A DNA stretch of 64,000 nt from Pseudomonadota bacterium. GTDB taxonomy: Bacteria > Pseudomonadota > Gammaproteobacteria > Burkholderiales > Burkholderiaceae_C. Position numbers and translations under genes: made by a program. The stretch spans positions 1-64,000 of the forward strand of contig CAUJIM010000038.1 in the NCBI GenBank assembly GCA_963205335.1, given 5' to 3'. Below, piece by piece: positions 6,804-16,258 of this stretch; the first letter of the stretch is position 1; every line of letters begins with the position of its first letter. The notes below the pieces were generated by a model. It did no database searches, was not told the origin of the DNA, and saw only the letters and a program-made list of their open reading frames with translations.

Positions 6804-9668
6804 ATGCATTCGATTCGCCACGACGACCTCGGCACCCCGGCGGCGGAAGGCGCCCCGGTGACGCTGCACATCGACGGCCGCGACGTCACCGTGCCCGCCG
6901 GCACCTCGGTGATGCGCGCCGCCGCGCTCACCGGCACGGCGATCCCCAAGCTCTGCGCCACCGACACGCTGGCCGCCTTCGGCTCGTGCCGCCTGTGCCT
7001 GGTGGAGATCGAGGGCCACAAGGGACTGCCCGCCTCGTGCACCACGCCGGTGGCGCCCGGCATGCGGGTGGCGACCGAGTCGCCGCGCCTGAGCACCATC
7101 CGCCAGAACATCGTCGAGCTCTACGTCTCCGAGCAGCCCGAGGGCTGGGCCGAGCACCCGGCCCAGCGCGGCACCGAGCTGCTGGCGATGGCCGAGCGCT
7201 TCGGCGTCAAGCGCTCGCCCTATGCCGCCACCTCGTGGACCTCGGAGCACGCGCTCCCCGCCGGGACCACGACCGGGGCGGACCGCTCCAACCCGTACTT
7301 CGACTTCGACCCGGCGCTGTGCATCGCCTGCTCGCGCTGCGTGCGCGCCTGCAACGACATCCAGGGCACCTTCGCGCTCACCATGGAGGGGCGGGGCCTG
7401 GCCTCGCGCATCGTGCCGAGCCAGGGCGAGTCGTTCCTGGCGTCGGAATGCGTCTCGTGCGGCCAGTGCGTCGAGAGCTGCCCGACGGGCGCGCTGGTGG
7501 AAAAATCGCGCCTGGCCGCCGAGGCGCCCGACCGCGTGGTGACGACCACCTGCGCCTACTGCGGCGTGGGCTGCAGCTTCGACGTCGAGCTGCGCGGGCA
7601 GGAAGTGGTGCGCATGGCGCCCAACCGCGACGGCGGCGCCAACCACGGCCACGCCTGCGTCAAGGGGCGCTTCGCCTACGGCTACGCCACCCACCCCGAC
7701 CGCATCACGCAGCCCATGGTCCGCGCCCGGATCACCGACCCCTGGCGCGTGGTGAGCTGGGACGAAGCCATCGCGCACGCGGCAGCACAGTTCCGGCGCA
7801 TCCAGGCGCGCCACGGGCGGGACAGCATCGGCGGCATCACCTCGTCGCGCTGCACCAACGAGGAAACCTTCCTGGTGCAGAAGCTGGTGCGCGCGGCCTT
7901 CGGCAACAACAACGTCGACACCTGCGCGCGTGTGTGCCACTCGCCCACCGGCTTCGGCCTCAAGAGCACGATCGGCGAATCGGCCGGTACGCAGGACTTC
8001 GACTCGGTGCGCCGGGCCGACGTGGTCCTGCTGATGGGCGCCAACCCGACCGAGGCGCACCCGGTGTTCGCCTCCGCGCTCAAGCGCCGGCTGCGCGAGG
8101 GCGCGCGGCTGATCGTCATCGACCCGCGCTCCATCCCCATGGTGCGCGCGCCGCACACCGAGGCCGCCTACCACCTGCAGCTGCGCCCCGGCACCAACGT
8201 GGCGCTGCTCAACGCGCTGGCGCACGTGGTCGTCACCGAGGGGCTGGAGCAGGGCGAGTACATCGCGCGCCGCTGCGAGAGCGAGCCCTACCGCCTCTGG
8301 CGCGAGTTCGTCGCGGCGGACGAGAACTCGCCCGAGCGGCTTCAGGCCGTCACCGGCGTGCCCGCGGCGGCGGTGCGCGGCGCCGCCCGCCTGTACGCCC
8401 GCGGGCCCAACAGCGCCATCTACTACGGCCTGGGCGTGACCGAGCACAGCCAGGGTTCGACCGCCGTCATGGCGATCGCCAACCTGGCCATGGCCTGCGG
8501 CCACATCGGGCGCGAGGGTGTGGGCGTGAACCCGCTGCGCGGGCAGAACAACGTGCAGGGCTCGTGCGACATGGGCTCGTTCCCGCACGAGCTCTCGGGC
8601 TACCGGCACGTGAGCGACCCGGCGCTGCGCGCGCTGTTCGGTGCCGACTGGCAGGTCGAGCTCTCGCCCGAGCCGGGCCTGCGCATCCCCAACATGTTCG
8701 AGGCCGCGCTGGACGGCAGCTTCAAGGGCCTGTACGTCCAGGGCGAGGACATCGCGCAGTCCGACCCCAACGTGCAGCACGTCACCGCCGCGCTCTCGGC
8801 CATGGAGTGCGTCGTGGTGCAGGACCTGTTCATGAACGAGACCGCGCGCTACGCCCACGTGTTCCTGCCCGGCTCCACCTTCCTGGAGAAGGACGGCACC
8901 TTCACCAACTCGGAGCGGCGCATCGGCCGCGTGCGCAAGGCGATCGAACCGGTCGCCGGCTACGCCGACTGGCAGATCACGCAGCTGCTGGCCAACGCGC
9001 TCGGCTACCCCATGCACTACGAGCACCCGTCGCAGATCATGGACGAGATCGCGCGCCTGACGCCCACGTTCAGCGGCGTCGGCTACGACAAGCTCGAACG
9101 CCTGGGCAGCCTGCAGTGGCCGTGCGACGCCGCCCACCCGGAGGGCACGCCGGTGATGCACGTCGACGAGTTCGTGCGCGGCAAGGGGCGCTTCTTCGTC
9201 ACCCGCTACGTGCCGACGAGCGAGCGCTCCACCTCGCGCCTGCCGCTGCTGCTCACCACCGGGCGCACGCTCGCACAGTACAACGTCGGGGCGCAGACCC
9301 GGCGCACCGAAAACAACGCCTGGTACCCGAGGGACGTGCTCGAGATCCACCCGCACGACGCGCAGGTGCGCGGCATCGCCGAGGGCGACTGGGTGGGCGT
9401 GACCAGCCGCGCCGGCGACACGGTGCTGCAGGCCCGCGTGACCGAGTGCGTGCAGCCGGGCGTGGTCTACACCACGTTCCACTTCCCCGAGTCGGGCGCC
9501 AACGTGCTCACCACCGACAACTCCGACTGGGCCACCAACTGCCCCGAGTACAAGGTGACGGCGGTGCAGCTGGTCAAGGTCAACGAACCCTCGGCATGGC
9601 AGCAGCGCCGCGCCGGCTTCACGCGCCGGCAGGACGCCCTGCTGGCCCAGGCCCATGACGGTCGCTGA
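6804..9668 (+). CDS. fdsA: NAD-dependent formate dehydrogenase alpha subunit (Mo/W catalytic)
   Basis: A 954-residue catalytic subunit. An N-terminal NuoG-like part carries a [2Fe-2S] domain (Cys near 51-65) and two [4Fe-4S] motifs (CIACSRCVRAC near 173, CVSCGQCVESC near 215). The molybdopterin oxidoreductase begins at CAYCGVGC (near 249). The predicted Mo ligand is Cys378 in TCARVCHSPTG, followed by His379, so this is a cysteine and not a selenocysteine enzyme. It ends with a molybdopterin dinucleotide-binding domain. Cytoplasmic: no twin-arginine signal is present. fdhD starts inside its last codons. Confidence 0.96.
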   Translation: MHSIRHDDLGTPAAEGAPVTLHIDGRDVTVPAGTSVMRAAALTGTAIPKLCATDTLAAFGSCRLCLVEIEGHKGLPASCTTPVAPGMRVATESPRLSTIRQNIVELYVSEQPEGWAEHPAQRGTELLAMAERFGVKRSPYAATSWTSEHALPAGTTTGADRSNPYFDFDPALCIACSRCVRACNDIQGTFALTMEGRGLASRIVPSQGESFLASECVSCGQCVESCPTGALVEKSRLAAEAPDRVVTTTCAYCGVGCSFDVELRGQEVVRMAPNRDGGANHGHACVKGRFAYGYATHPDRITQPMVRARITDPWRVVSWDEAIAHAAAQFRRIQARHGRDSIGGITSSRCTNEETFLVQKLVRAAFGNNNVDTCARVCHSPTGFGLKSTIGESAGTQDFDSVRRADVVLLMGANPTEAHPVFASALKRRLREGARLIVIDPRSIPMVRAPHTEAAYHLQLRPGTNVALLNALAHVVVTEGLEQGEYIARRCESEPYRLWREFVAADENSPERLQAVTGVPAAAVRGAARLYARGPNSAIYYGLGVTEHSQGSTAVMAIANLAMACGHIGREGVGVNPLRGQNNVQGSCDMGSFPHELSGYRHVSDPALRALFGADWQVELSPEPGLRIPNMFEAALDGSFKGLYVQGEDIAQSDPNVQHVTAALSAMECVVVQDLFMNETARYAHVFLPGSTFLEKDGTFTNSERRIGRVRKAIEPVAGYADWQITQLLANALGYPMHYEHPSQIMDEIARLTPTFSGVGYDKLERLGSLQWPCDAAHPEGTPVMHVDEFVRGKGRFFVTRYVPTSERSTSRLPLLLTTGRTLAQYNVGAQTRRTENNAWYPRDVLEIHPHDAQVRGIAEGDWVGVTSRAGDTVLQARVTECVQPGVVYTTFHFPESGANVLTTDNSDWATNCPEYKVTAVQLVKVNEPSAWQQRRAGFTRRQDALLAQAHDGR

Positions 9669-10473
9669 ACTGCCGCTGCCCACGCGCGCCGCCGCTGTCT
9701 GGCGCTGGGACGGCCAGCGGCTCGACGAGCGCGCCGACACGCTGGCCGAGGAGACCGCCGTGTGTCTGCGCTACAACGGCAAGGCGCAGGCGGTGATGAT
9801 GGCCACGCCGGCCGATCTGGAAGACTTCGCGCGCGGCTTCTCGCTCACCGAGGGCATCGTCGACGACGTGGCGGAAATCACGGCGCTCGAGGTCGCCGGC
9901 GGAGGCGAGCACGTCACCATCGACCTGACGGTGCCCGAGGAGCGCGGCGCGCGCCTGTTCCGGCGCCGCAGGGCGCTGCAGGGGCGCAGCGGCTGCGGGC
10001 AGTGCGGCATCGTCGAACCCGACGAGATGCTGCGCCGCCCGCCCGAAGTGGCGCATACGCTGTCGCTGGCGCCCGCCAGCCTGCACCGGGCCTGCGCCGC
10101 GCTGGCCGCGCGCCAGTCGCTCGGCGCCGTCACCGGCACGCTGCACGCGGCGGCCTGGGCCGACCGTGACGGGGCGCTGCGGATCGTGCGCGAGGACGTG
10201 GGCCGGCACAACGCGCTGGATAAGCTCGTCGGGCAGCTGCTGTGGCGCGGCCTCGACCGGGCCGACGGCTTCGTGCTGCTCACCAGCCGCGCGAGCCACG
10301 AGATGGTGCAGAAAAGCGTGCTGGCCGGCGTCGAGCTGCTGGCCGCGGTGTCCGGGGCGACGGCCCTGGCGGCACGCCTGGCCGCGCACTCCCGCCTGAC
10401 GCTGGCCGGCTTCGTGCGCGCCGGCCAGCATGTCGTCTACGCCTGCCCCGAGCGGCTGGAGATCAAGCCGTGA
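9655..10473 (+). CDS. fdhD: Formate dehydrogenase accessory sulfurtransferase FdhD (FdsC)
   Basis: A 272-residue accessory protein that transfers sulfur to the Mo-bisPGD cofactor, required for formate dehydrogenase activity. The redox motif CGQCG (Cys near 114 and 117) and EDVGRHNALDKLVG (near 180) are diagnostic. The ATG at 9655 lies 14 bp inside fdsA in another frame and the stop overlaps the fdsD start, so expression is tightly coupled to the catalytic subunit. Confidence 0.95.
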   Translation: MTVAELPLPTRAAAVWRWDGQRLDERADTLAEETAVCLRYNGKAQAVMMATPADLEDFARGFSLTEGIVDDVAEITALEVAGGGEHVTIDLTVPEERGARLFRRRRALQGRSGCGQCGIVEPDEMLRRPPEVAHTLSLAPASLHRACAALAARQSLGAVTGTLHAAAWADRDGALRIVREDVGRHNALDKLVGQLLWRGLDRADGFVLLTSRASHEMVQKSVLAGVELLAAVSGATALAARLAAHSRLTLAGFVRAGQHVVYACPERLEIKP

Positions 10474-10679
10474 AGAATGAATACCTGGTGAAGATGGCCA
10501 ACGAGATCGCCGCGTTCTACGACGGCTGCGACAGCGACCCGGCCGGCAAGGTGGCCGAGCACATCCGCCGCTACTGGGAGCAGCGCATGGTGCGCGCCTT
10601 CGTCGCCCACCTGCAGGCGGGCGGCGCCGGGCTCACGCCGACCACGCGCGCGGCGGCGGCCCGGCTCGCGGCGGGCTGA
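10470..10679 (+). CDS. fdsD: NAD-dependent formate dehydrogenase delta subunit
   Basis: A 69-residue small subunit/maturation factor closing the fds operon. It contains KMANEIAAFYDGCDSDPAGKVAEHI and RYWEQRMVRAF, characteristic of FdsD. The start is GTG 10470, overlapping the fdhD stop (GTGA). In Ralstonia and Rhodobacter enzymes the delta subunit belongs to or helps assemble the complex. It ends 11 bp before the convergent argF stop, with no obvious terminator between. Confidence 0.9.
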   Translation: MKNEYLVKMANEIAAFYDGCDSDPAGKVAEHIRRYWEQRMVRAFVAHLQAGGAGLTPTTRAAAARLAAG

Positions 10680-10689
10680 CCGCCCGGCT

Positions 10690-11634
10690 TCAGGCCACCC
10701 GGCCGAGCAGGAGGTACTCCATGAGCGCCTTTTGCACGTGCATCCGGTTTTCCGCCTCGTCCCAGACGACGGACTGCGGCCCGTCGATCACCTCGGCGGC
10801 CACCTCCTCGCCGCGGTGCGCCGGCAGGCAGTGCATGAACAGCGCGTCGGGCCTGGCGACGGCCATCATCTCGCCATCGACGCACCAGTCGGCGAAGGCC
10901 TTGCGCCGCGCCTCGTTCTCGGCCTCGTAGCCCATGCTGGTCCAGACGTCGGTGGTGACGAGGTCGGCGCCTCGGCAGGCCTGCATCGGATCCTTGAAAA
11001 TTTTGTAGCACCCCGCGCGCGGCTGGCGGGCGTCAAAGGCCAATTTCTCGTCTACTTCGTAGCCGCTGGGCGTGCTCAGGTGCACGGTGAAGCCCAGCAG
11101 GTCGGCGGCCTGCAGCCAGGTGTTGGCCATGTTGTTGCCGTCGCCCACCCAGGCGACGACCTTGCCCTCGAGGCAGGCGAGGGCGTCGCTCGTGCCCTGG
11201 CCGCGGTGCTCGATGAAGGTGAACAGGTCGGCCAGGATCTGGCAGGGGTGGAATTCGTTGGTCAGGCCGTTGATCACGGGCACGCGCGAATACTCGGCGA
11301 AGCGCGCCAGCCGCTCCTGCCCGAAGGTGCGGATCATCACGATGTCGGTCATGCGGCTGATCACGCGCGCGGTGTCCTCGATCGACTCGGAGCGGCCCAG
11401 CTGGCTGTCGCTGGTCGTGAGGTTGACCACGGTGCCGCCGAGCTGGCCCATGCCGGCCTCGAAGCTCACGCGGGTGCGCGTGCTGGCCTTCTCGAAGATC
11501 ATCGCCAGCGTGCGGTCGGTGAGCGGGTGGTACTTCTCGTAGCTCTTGAACTTGCCCTTGATCACCGCGGTGCGCGCGAACAGGTACTGGTACTCGTCGG
11601 CGCCGAAATCGCTGAACTGCAGGTAGTGTTTCAT
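10690..11634 (-). CDS. argF: Ornithine carbamoyltransferase
   Basis: A 314-residue enzyme making citrulline from ornithine and carbamoyl phosphate in arginine biosynthesis. Carbamoyl phosphate-binding STRTRVSFE (residues 51-59), HPCQ (about residue 130) and the ornithine-binding HCLPAHRG loop near the C-terminus are all intact. Length is normal. ATG at 11632-11634 overlaps the end of argD, so argD and argF form a coupled leftward operon. Confidence 0.96.
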   Translation of the reverse strand: MKHYLQFSDFGADEYQYLFARTAVIKGKFKSYEKYHPLTDRTLAMIFEKASTRTRVSFEAGMGQLGGTVVNLTTSDSQLGRSESIEDTARVISRMTDIVMIRTFGQERLARFAEYSRVPVINGLTNEFHPCQILADLFTFIEHRGQGTSDALACLEGKVVAWVGDGNNMANTWLQAADLLGFTVHLSTPSGYEVDEKLAFDARQPRAGCYKIFKDPMQACRGADLVTTDVWTSMGYEAENEARRKAFADWCVDGEMMAVARPDALFMHCLPAHRGEEVAAEVIDGPQSVVWDEAENRMHVQKALMEYLLLGRVA

Positions 11635-12842
11635 GGCCTGTCTCCCTGCGGCGCGAGGAAGTCGCGCACGACCGGCGCGAGCCGGGCGACGATCTCGTCG
11701 GCCTCGGCGGCCGTGAGGATCAGCGGCGGCACGATGCGGATCACGCTGTCGGCCGTGACCGAGACCAGCAGGCCAGCCTCGGCCGCGCGGCCGATCAGCG
11801 CGCCGCAGGGCCGGTCGAGCTCGACCCCGATGATCAGGCCCTGGCCGCGCACCTCCTTCACGCCGGGAAGGGCGCCGAACGCCTTTTCCAGCGCCGCCTT
11901 GAGGTAGGCCCCCACTTCGGTGGCGTTGGCCAGCAGGCGGTCGGCCTCCATGATCTCTATCGTCTCCACGCCCGCGCGCATCGCCAGCGGGTTGCCGCCG
12001 AAGGTGGTGCCGTGGTTGCCGGGCTGCAGCACGTCGGCGGCGCTGCCTTTGGCCAGCACCGCGCCCACCGGCACGCCCGAGGCCAGGCCCTTGGCCATGC
12101 TCATCACGTCGGGCACGATGCCCGCCCACTGGTGCGCGAACCACTTGCCCGTGCGCCCCATGCCGCACTGGATCTCGTCGAGCATCAGCAGCCAGCCCCG
12201 GGCGTCGCACAGCTGGCGCACCTGCCTCAGGTACTCGGCGCGCATCGGGTGCAGGCCGCCTTCGCCCTGGATCGGCTCGAGCAGCACGGCCACGATGTCC
12301 GGGTTGCCCTCGGTGGCCGCCTTCAGGGCCGGCAGGTCGTTCGCCGGCACGCGCAGAAAGCCCTCGGGCAGCGGGCCGAAGCCGCTGCGCACCTTCTCGT
12401 TGGCCGTCGCCGCCATGGTGGCGATGGAGCGCCCGTGGAAGGCATGCTCGTAGACGACGATGACGGGCTTTTCGATGCCCTTGTCCACGCCGTACTTGCG
12501 TGCGATCTTGATCGCCGCCTCGTTGGCCTCCAGGCCCGTGCTGCAGAAGAACACCTTGTCCATGCCCGCGCGCTCGGTGAGCAGCGTGGCCAGCTTCTCC
12601 TGCCCCGGCACGTGGTAGTAGTTGGAGCAGTGGATCAACTTCGCCACCTGTTCCTGCAGCGCCGGCACGAGCCTGGGGTGGTTGTGCCCCAGCGTGCTCA
12701 CCGCGATGCCCGCGAGCGCATCCAGATACTCCTTGCCGTCGATGTCCCACACGCGCACGCCCTGGCCTCGATCGAGCGCGATCGGCACCCGGTTGTAGGT
12801 GTTCATCACGTGGGGCGAGGCGGCTGCAAGCGGTACGCTCAT
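11631..12842 (-). CDS. argD: Acetylornithine aminotransferase
   Basis: A 403-residue class III PLP-dependent aminotransferase acting in arginine (and possibly lysine) biosynthesis. Visible features include DEIQCGMGRTGKWFAH followed by the PLP lysine in SMAKGLASG, and GTTFGGNPLA. The start ATG at 12840-12842 (MSVPLAAASPHVMNTYNRV) has GGAG 9 bp upstream; an in-frame upstream extension of 44 codons lacks family sequence. First gene of argD-argF. Confidence 0.95.
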   Translation of the reverse strand: MSVPLAAASPHVMNTYNRVPIALDRGQGVRVWDIDGKEYLDALAGIAVSTLGHNHPRLVPALQEQVAKLIHCSNYYHVPGQEKLATLLTERAGMDKVFFCSTGLEANEAAIKIARKYGVDKGIEKPVIVVYEHAFHGRSIATMAATANEKVRSGFGPLPEGFLRVPANDLPALKAATEGNPDIVAVLLEPIQGEGGLHPMRAEYLRQVRQLCDARGWLLMLDEIQCGMGRTGKWFAHQWAGIVPDVMSMAKGLASGVPVGAVLAKGSAADVLQPGNHGTTFGGNPLAMRAGVETIEIMEADRLLANATEVGAYLKAALEKAFGALPGVKEVRGQGLIIGVELDRPCGALIGRAAEAGLLVSVTADSVIRIVPPLILTAAEADEIVARLAPVVRDFLAPQGDRP

Positions 12843-12864
12843 GCGGTATCTCCTGGCGTTGCGG

Positions 12865-12880
12865 ACAACGGGGGCGTTGT
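12865..12880. promoter_or_regulatory. Hairpin in the argD leader
   Basis: ACAACG and CGTTGT form a perfect 6-bp inverted repeat with a GGGG spacer in the argD untranslated leader, 22 bp before the start codon. A possible -10-like TAAAAT (minus strand, about 12905-12910) lies upstream. The function is unknown; it does not resemble an ArgR box. Confidence 0.3.
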
Positions 12881-13004
12881 TCGCGAGGAAAAAGCTTGGC
12901 ATTTTAGAACTTTCCGGCCGTGCTCCGGGCGGCTTTTTCGCCGGAGCGGCCGCGGCAAGGCGACTCTTATACAAGAGTTAAAATAAGCGGTTTGCCGCGC
13001 ACCG

Positions 13005-13313
13005 ATGGTCGACACTACTTCCCGCGAAATCTTCATCCATGGCGTGACGCGCGATGGCCGGCGCTTTCGCCCGAGCGACTGGGCGCAGCGGCTGGCCGGA
13101 GTGATGAGCCAATTCCGCCCCGGGGGCGCGCCGCCCGCGTCACAGGGCCACCTGACCTATTCGCCCTGGTGCGTGCCGACGACGGTCAACGGCGTGAGCT
13201 GCGTCGTGGTTCACCGCGACCTGCGCGAGCACGAGCCCATGGCCTGGGACTTCGTGATGAACTTCGCGCGCGACAACGACCTGCAGGTCGTCGAGGCGTG
13301 CCTGCTGCCCTGA
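13005..13313 (+). CDS. DUF3579 family protein
   Basis: A 102-residue protein beginning MVDTTSREIFIHGVTRDGRRFRP and ending VMNFARDNDLQVVEACLLP, matching the DUF3579 family found in betaproteobacteria. Function unknown. No signal peptide or membrane segment. It is divergent from argD across about 160 bp and is followed by a strong hairpin terminator. Confidence 0.85.
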   Translation: MVDTTSREIFIHGVTRDGRRFRPSDWAQRLAGVMSQFRPGGAPPASQGHLTYSPWCVPTTVNGVSCVVVHRDLREHEPMAWDFVMNFARDNDLQVVEACLLP

Positions 13314-13326
13314 ACACGCCCAACAA

Positions 13327-13348
13327 AAAACCGCCCGAGGGCGGTTTT
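13327..13348. terminator. Bidirectional rho-independent terminator
   Basis: AAAACCGCC and GGCGGTTTT pair perfectly around CGAG, with A- and T-runs at the two ends. It lies between the convergent DUF3579 gene and rpsT and can serve both. Confidence 0.85.
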
Positions 13349-13418
13349 CGTTTCTGCCGGCAGCGCACCCGTTACAAACGGCGGGCAGCGGACTGCCCGT
13401 GCGTGCAACCTGAACGGA

Positions 13419-13718
13419 TCAGGCCGCGGTGGCCAGGGCCTTGACCTTGGCGGACAGGCGGCTCTTGTCGCGAGCCGCCTTGTTCTTGTGAAAAATGCCC
13501 TTGTCGGCGAGCGAGTCGATGACCGACTGGGCCTTGGCGAAGGCCTCGGTGGCCTTGGCCTTGTCGCCGGCCACGACGGCCTTCTCGACGTTCTTCACGA
13601 AGGTGCGGTATTTGGAGCGCAGCGAGGTGTTGGCTGCATTGAGCTTGACGTTCTGCCGGGCGCGCTTGCGCCCCGACGCCAGGCGCGGGTTTTTCTTGAC
13701 AGGCTTGCCAGAGGCCAT
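13419..13718 (-). CDS. rpsT: 30S ribosomal protein S20
   Basis: A 99-residue, strongly basic protein ([19 protein letters not shown]) of the bS20 family, which binds 16S rRNA early in 30S assembly. Length is slightly above the E. coli protein, as in other betaproteobacteria. Monocistronic, divergent from murJ, with the terminator at 13327-13348 downstream. Confidence 0.97.
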   Translation of the reverse strand: MASGKPVKKNPRLASGRKRARQNVKLNAANTSLRSKYRTFVKNVEKAVVAGDKAKATEAFAKAQSVIDSLADKGIFHKNKAARDKSRLSAKVKALATAA

Positions 13719-13823
13719 GAATGAATTCCTTGAGTGTCTGTGGATGATGCGGGCAGAACCGGAGATTGTAATTCAAGGCCGGATTGTCCGGAAGACGCCG
13801 ATCCAACGCATACACTCGCGCCG

Positions 13824-15389
13824 GTGTCCCTGTTCAAAGCCGCCTCCACCGTATCGCTGCTGACGCTGGCATCGCGCGTGACCGGGCTGGCACGCGATCT
13901 GCTGATGGCGTCGGTCTTCGGCGCCACCATCTTCACCGACGCGTTCAACGTCGCGTTCCGCATTCCCAACCTGTTCCGCCGCCTGTTCGCCGAAGGCGCG
14001 TTCAGCCAGGCGTTCGTGCCGGTGCTGGCGGCGCACAAGGCGCAGCAGGGCGACGCCGCGACGCACGAGCTGATCGACGCCGTGGCCACCGCGCTGTTCG
14101 CGGCGCTGGTGCTGACGAGCGCGCTCGGCATGCTGGGCGCGCCGGCGCTGGTGTGGGCCCTGGCCAGCGGCCTGAGGCAGGACCCGGCGGGGTTCGACGC
14201 CGCCATCTTCATGACGCGCTGGATGTTCCCCTACATCGGCTTCATGTCGCTGGTGGCGCTGTCGGCCGGGGTGCTCAACACCTGGAAGCACTTCGCCGTG
14301 CCGGCCGTCACGCCGGTGCTGCTCAACCTGTGCATGATCGCGGCCGCCTGGTGGGCCGCGCCCGTGCTGGGCGCACGCGGCATCGAGCCGATCTTCGCCA
14401 TGGTCGGCGGGGTCATGGCCGGCGGGGCGCTGCAGCTGCTGGTGCAGGTGCCGGCGCTGTACCGGCTGCGGCTGCTGCCGCGCATCGCCCTGGGCTGGCG
14501 GCAGGTCCGCGCGGCGTGGCGCAACCCGGGCGTGCGCCGCATCCTCGGCCTGATGGCGCCCGCCGTGCTGGGCGTCGGCGTGGCGCAACTGTCGCTGATG
14601 ATCAATACGCAGATCGCCTCCTACCTCGCCCCGGGCAGCGTGACCTGGCTGTTCTATGCCGACCGGCTGATGGAATTCCCGACCGCGCTGCTGGGCGTGG
14701 CGCTGGGCGTGGTGCTGACGCCGCAGCTGGCCGGCGCGCTCGCGGCGGGCGATGGCGCGGGCTATTCGGCCATGCTCGACTGGGGCCTGCGCATGGTGGT
14801 GCTGCTGGCGCTGCCGTGCGCGGTGGGGCTGCTCGCGTTCGCCAGGCCCCTGGTGGCGACCTTGTTCCACTACGGCGCGCTGCACGACGCCGACGTGCTG
14901 CGCATCGCCTCGGCGCTGATGGGTTATGGCGTCGGGCTGCTCGGCCTGGTGGCGGTGAAGGTGCTGGCCCCGGGCTACTACGCCAGCCAGGACATACGCA
15001 CGCCGGTGCGCATCGCCATCGTCGTGCTGGTCGTCACGCAGGCGCTCAACGTGCTGCTGGTGCCGCTGATGGCGCACGCGGGGCTGGCCCTGTCGATCGG
15101 CCTCGGCGCCCTGGTCAACGCCCTGTGGCTGCTCAGCGGACTCAGGCGCCGCGGGCGCTACACGCCGCAGCCGGGGTGGCGCGCCTTCCTGGTGCGCGTG
15201 ACCGCGGCGGGCGCGCTGCTGGCGCTGTTTCTTGCCTGGGCGTCGCGCCACTTCGACTGGCTGGCCCTGGGGCACCAGCCGCTGGTGCGGGCCGGGCTGC
15301 TGGCGCTGTCGCTCGCCGGGGCGGTGCTCGTCTATTTCGGTGTCCTGGCGCTGTCCGGGCTGAAACTGGCGCAACTGGCGCGTCACTGA
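13824..15389 (+). CDS. murJ: Lipid II flippase MurJ
   Basis: A 521-residue polytopic inner-membrane protein with about 14 hydrophobic segments and the conserved MurJ/MviN start VSLFKAASTVSLLTLASRVTG (I count the GTG as residue 1). The FRIPNLFRRLFAEGAFSQAF motif follows at about residues 50-70. It flips lipid II to the periplasmic face for peptidoglycan synthesis. I choose GTG 13824; 30 upstream in-frame codons do not look like protein. The stop overlaps the next ATG. Confidence 0.94.
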   Translation: MSLFKAASTVSLLTLASRVTGLARDLLMASVFGATIFTDAFNVAFRIPNLFRRLFAEGAFSQAFVPVLAAHKAQQGDAATHELIDAVATALFAALVLTSALGMLGAPALVWALASGLRQDPAGFDAAIFMTRWMFPYIGFMSLVALSAGVLNTWKHFAVPAVTPVLLNLCMIAAAWWAAPVLGARGIEPIFAMVGGVMAGGALQLLVQVPALYRLRLLPRIALGWRQVRAAWRNPGVRRILGLMAPAVLGVGVAQLSLMINTQIASYLAPGSVTWLFYADRLMEFPTALLGVALGVVLTPQLAGALAAGDGAGYSAMLDWGLRMVVLLALPCAVGLLAFARPLVATLFHYGALHDADVLRIASALMGYGVGLLGLVAVKVLAPGYYASQDIRTPVRIAIVVLVVTQALNVLLVPLMAHAGLALSIGLGALVNALWLLSGLRRRGRYTPQPGWRAFLVRVTAAGALLALFLAWASRHFDWLALGHQPLVRAGLLALSLAGAVLVYFGVLALSGLKLAQLARH

Positions 15390-16246
15390 TGCAGTGGATC
15401 CCCCCTACACCGCTGGAATACTTCGCCTCGCTGGTGCAAGGCGATCCGGTCCCCCTGCTCGAAGCGGCGGCGAGCCTGGCGCAGGACCAGGACCCGCGGC
15501 TGGACGTGCAGCAACTGCAGACCGACGTGGACCAGATGCTGCTGCGCCTGAAGCGGCGCCTGCCGGCCGACGCCGGCCCGCTGACGCGCCTGCGCATGCT
15601 GCACCACTTCTTCTACCGGGAGCTGGGGTTCGCGGCCAACCGCAACGACTACTACGCCCCCGAGAACAGCTACCTGCACATCGTGCTGCGCACCCGGCTG
15701 GGCATTCCGGTGTCGCTGGCCGTGCTGTGGCTGGAGTTCGCGCTGGGCATCGGGCTGCGGGCGGACGGGGTATCGTTTCCCGGGCATTTCCTGGTCAAGG
15801 TCCGGCTGCCCGAGGGCCACGTGGTGATCGACCCGCTGTCGGGCCAGTCGCTGTCGCCCGAGGAGCTGGGCGAGCGGCTCGAACCCCTGCGCGAGCGCAT
15901 GGGTGCCGACGCGGCCGACGAACTGCCGCTGGCGCTCTACCTGCAGGCCGCCTCGGCGCGGGAAATACTTGCGCGGATGCTGCGCAACCTCAAGGAAATC
16001 CACCACACCCGGCAGGACTGGGAGCCGCTCGTCGCGGTGCAGGACCGCCTGCTGGTGCTCGACCCCGAAGCCTGGGGCGAGTGGCGCGACCGCGGCCTGG
16101 CGCGCGCCGAACTGGGACAGACGACGCAGGCGCTGGCCGACCTGGAAACCTATCTGGCGCATGCCGAGGGTGCGCGCGACGCGCCGCACATCGCCCGGCG
16201 GGCGCAGGGGCTGCGCGAACTGCGCGGGCCCGGTAGCGGCGATTGA
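15389..16246 (+). CDS. SirB1 family protein (transglutaminase-like plus TPR)
   Basis: A 285-residue protein. The central transglutaminase-like region contains ANRNDYYAPENSYLHIVL and FPGHFLVKV (about 85-145). The C-terminal part carries a TPR-like segment (DPEAWGEWRDRGLARAELG onward). The family is named after Salmonella SirB1; its molecular role is unclear. ATG overlaps the murJ stop, indicating a two-gene operon. Confidence 0.85.
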   Translation: MQWIPPTPLEYFASLVQGDPVPLLEAAASLAQDQDPRLDVQQLQTDVDQMLLRLKRRLPADAGPLTRLRMLHHFFYRELGFAANRNDYYAPENSYLHIVLRTRLGIPVSLAVLWLEFALGIGLRADGVSFPGHFLVKVRLPEGHVVIDPLSGQSLSPEELGERLEPLRERMGADAADELPLALYLQAASAREILARMLRNLKEIHHTRQDWEPLVAVQDRLLVLDPEAWGEWRDRGLARAELGQTTQALADLETYLAHAEGARDAPHIARRAQGLRELRGPGSGD

Positions 16247-16258
16247 GCAGAAGCCGGT

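Noticed and set aside
4955-9740. Very long minus-strand open frames (718 and 1187 codons) opposite the fds operon
   Set aside because: They lie antisense to well-supported genes, are His/Arg/Ala-rich without domains, and are expected in GC-rich DNA.
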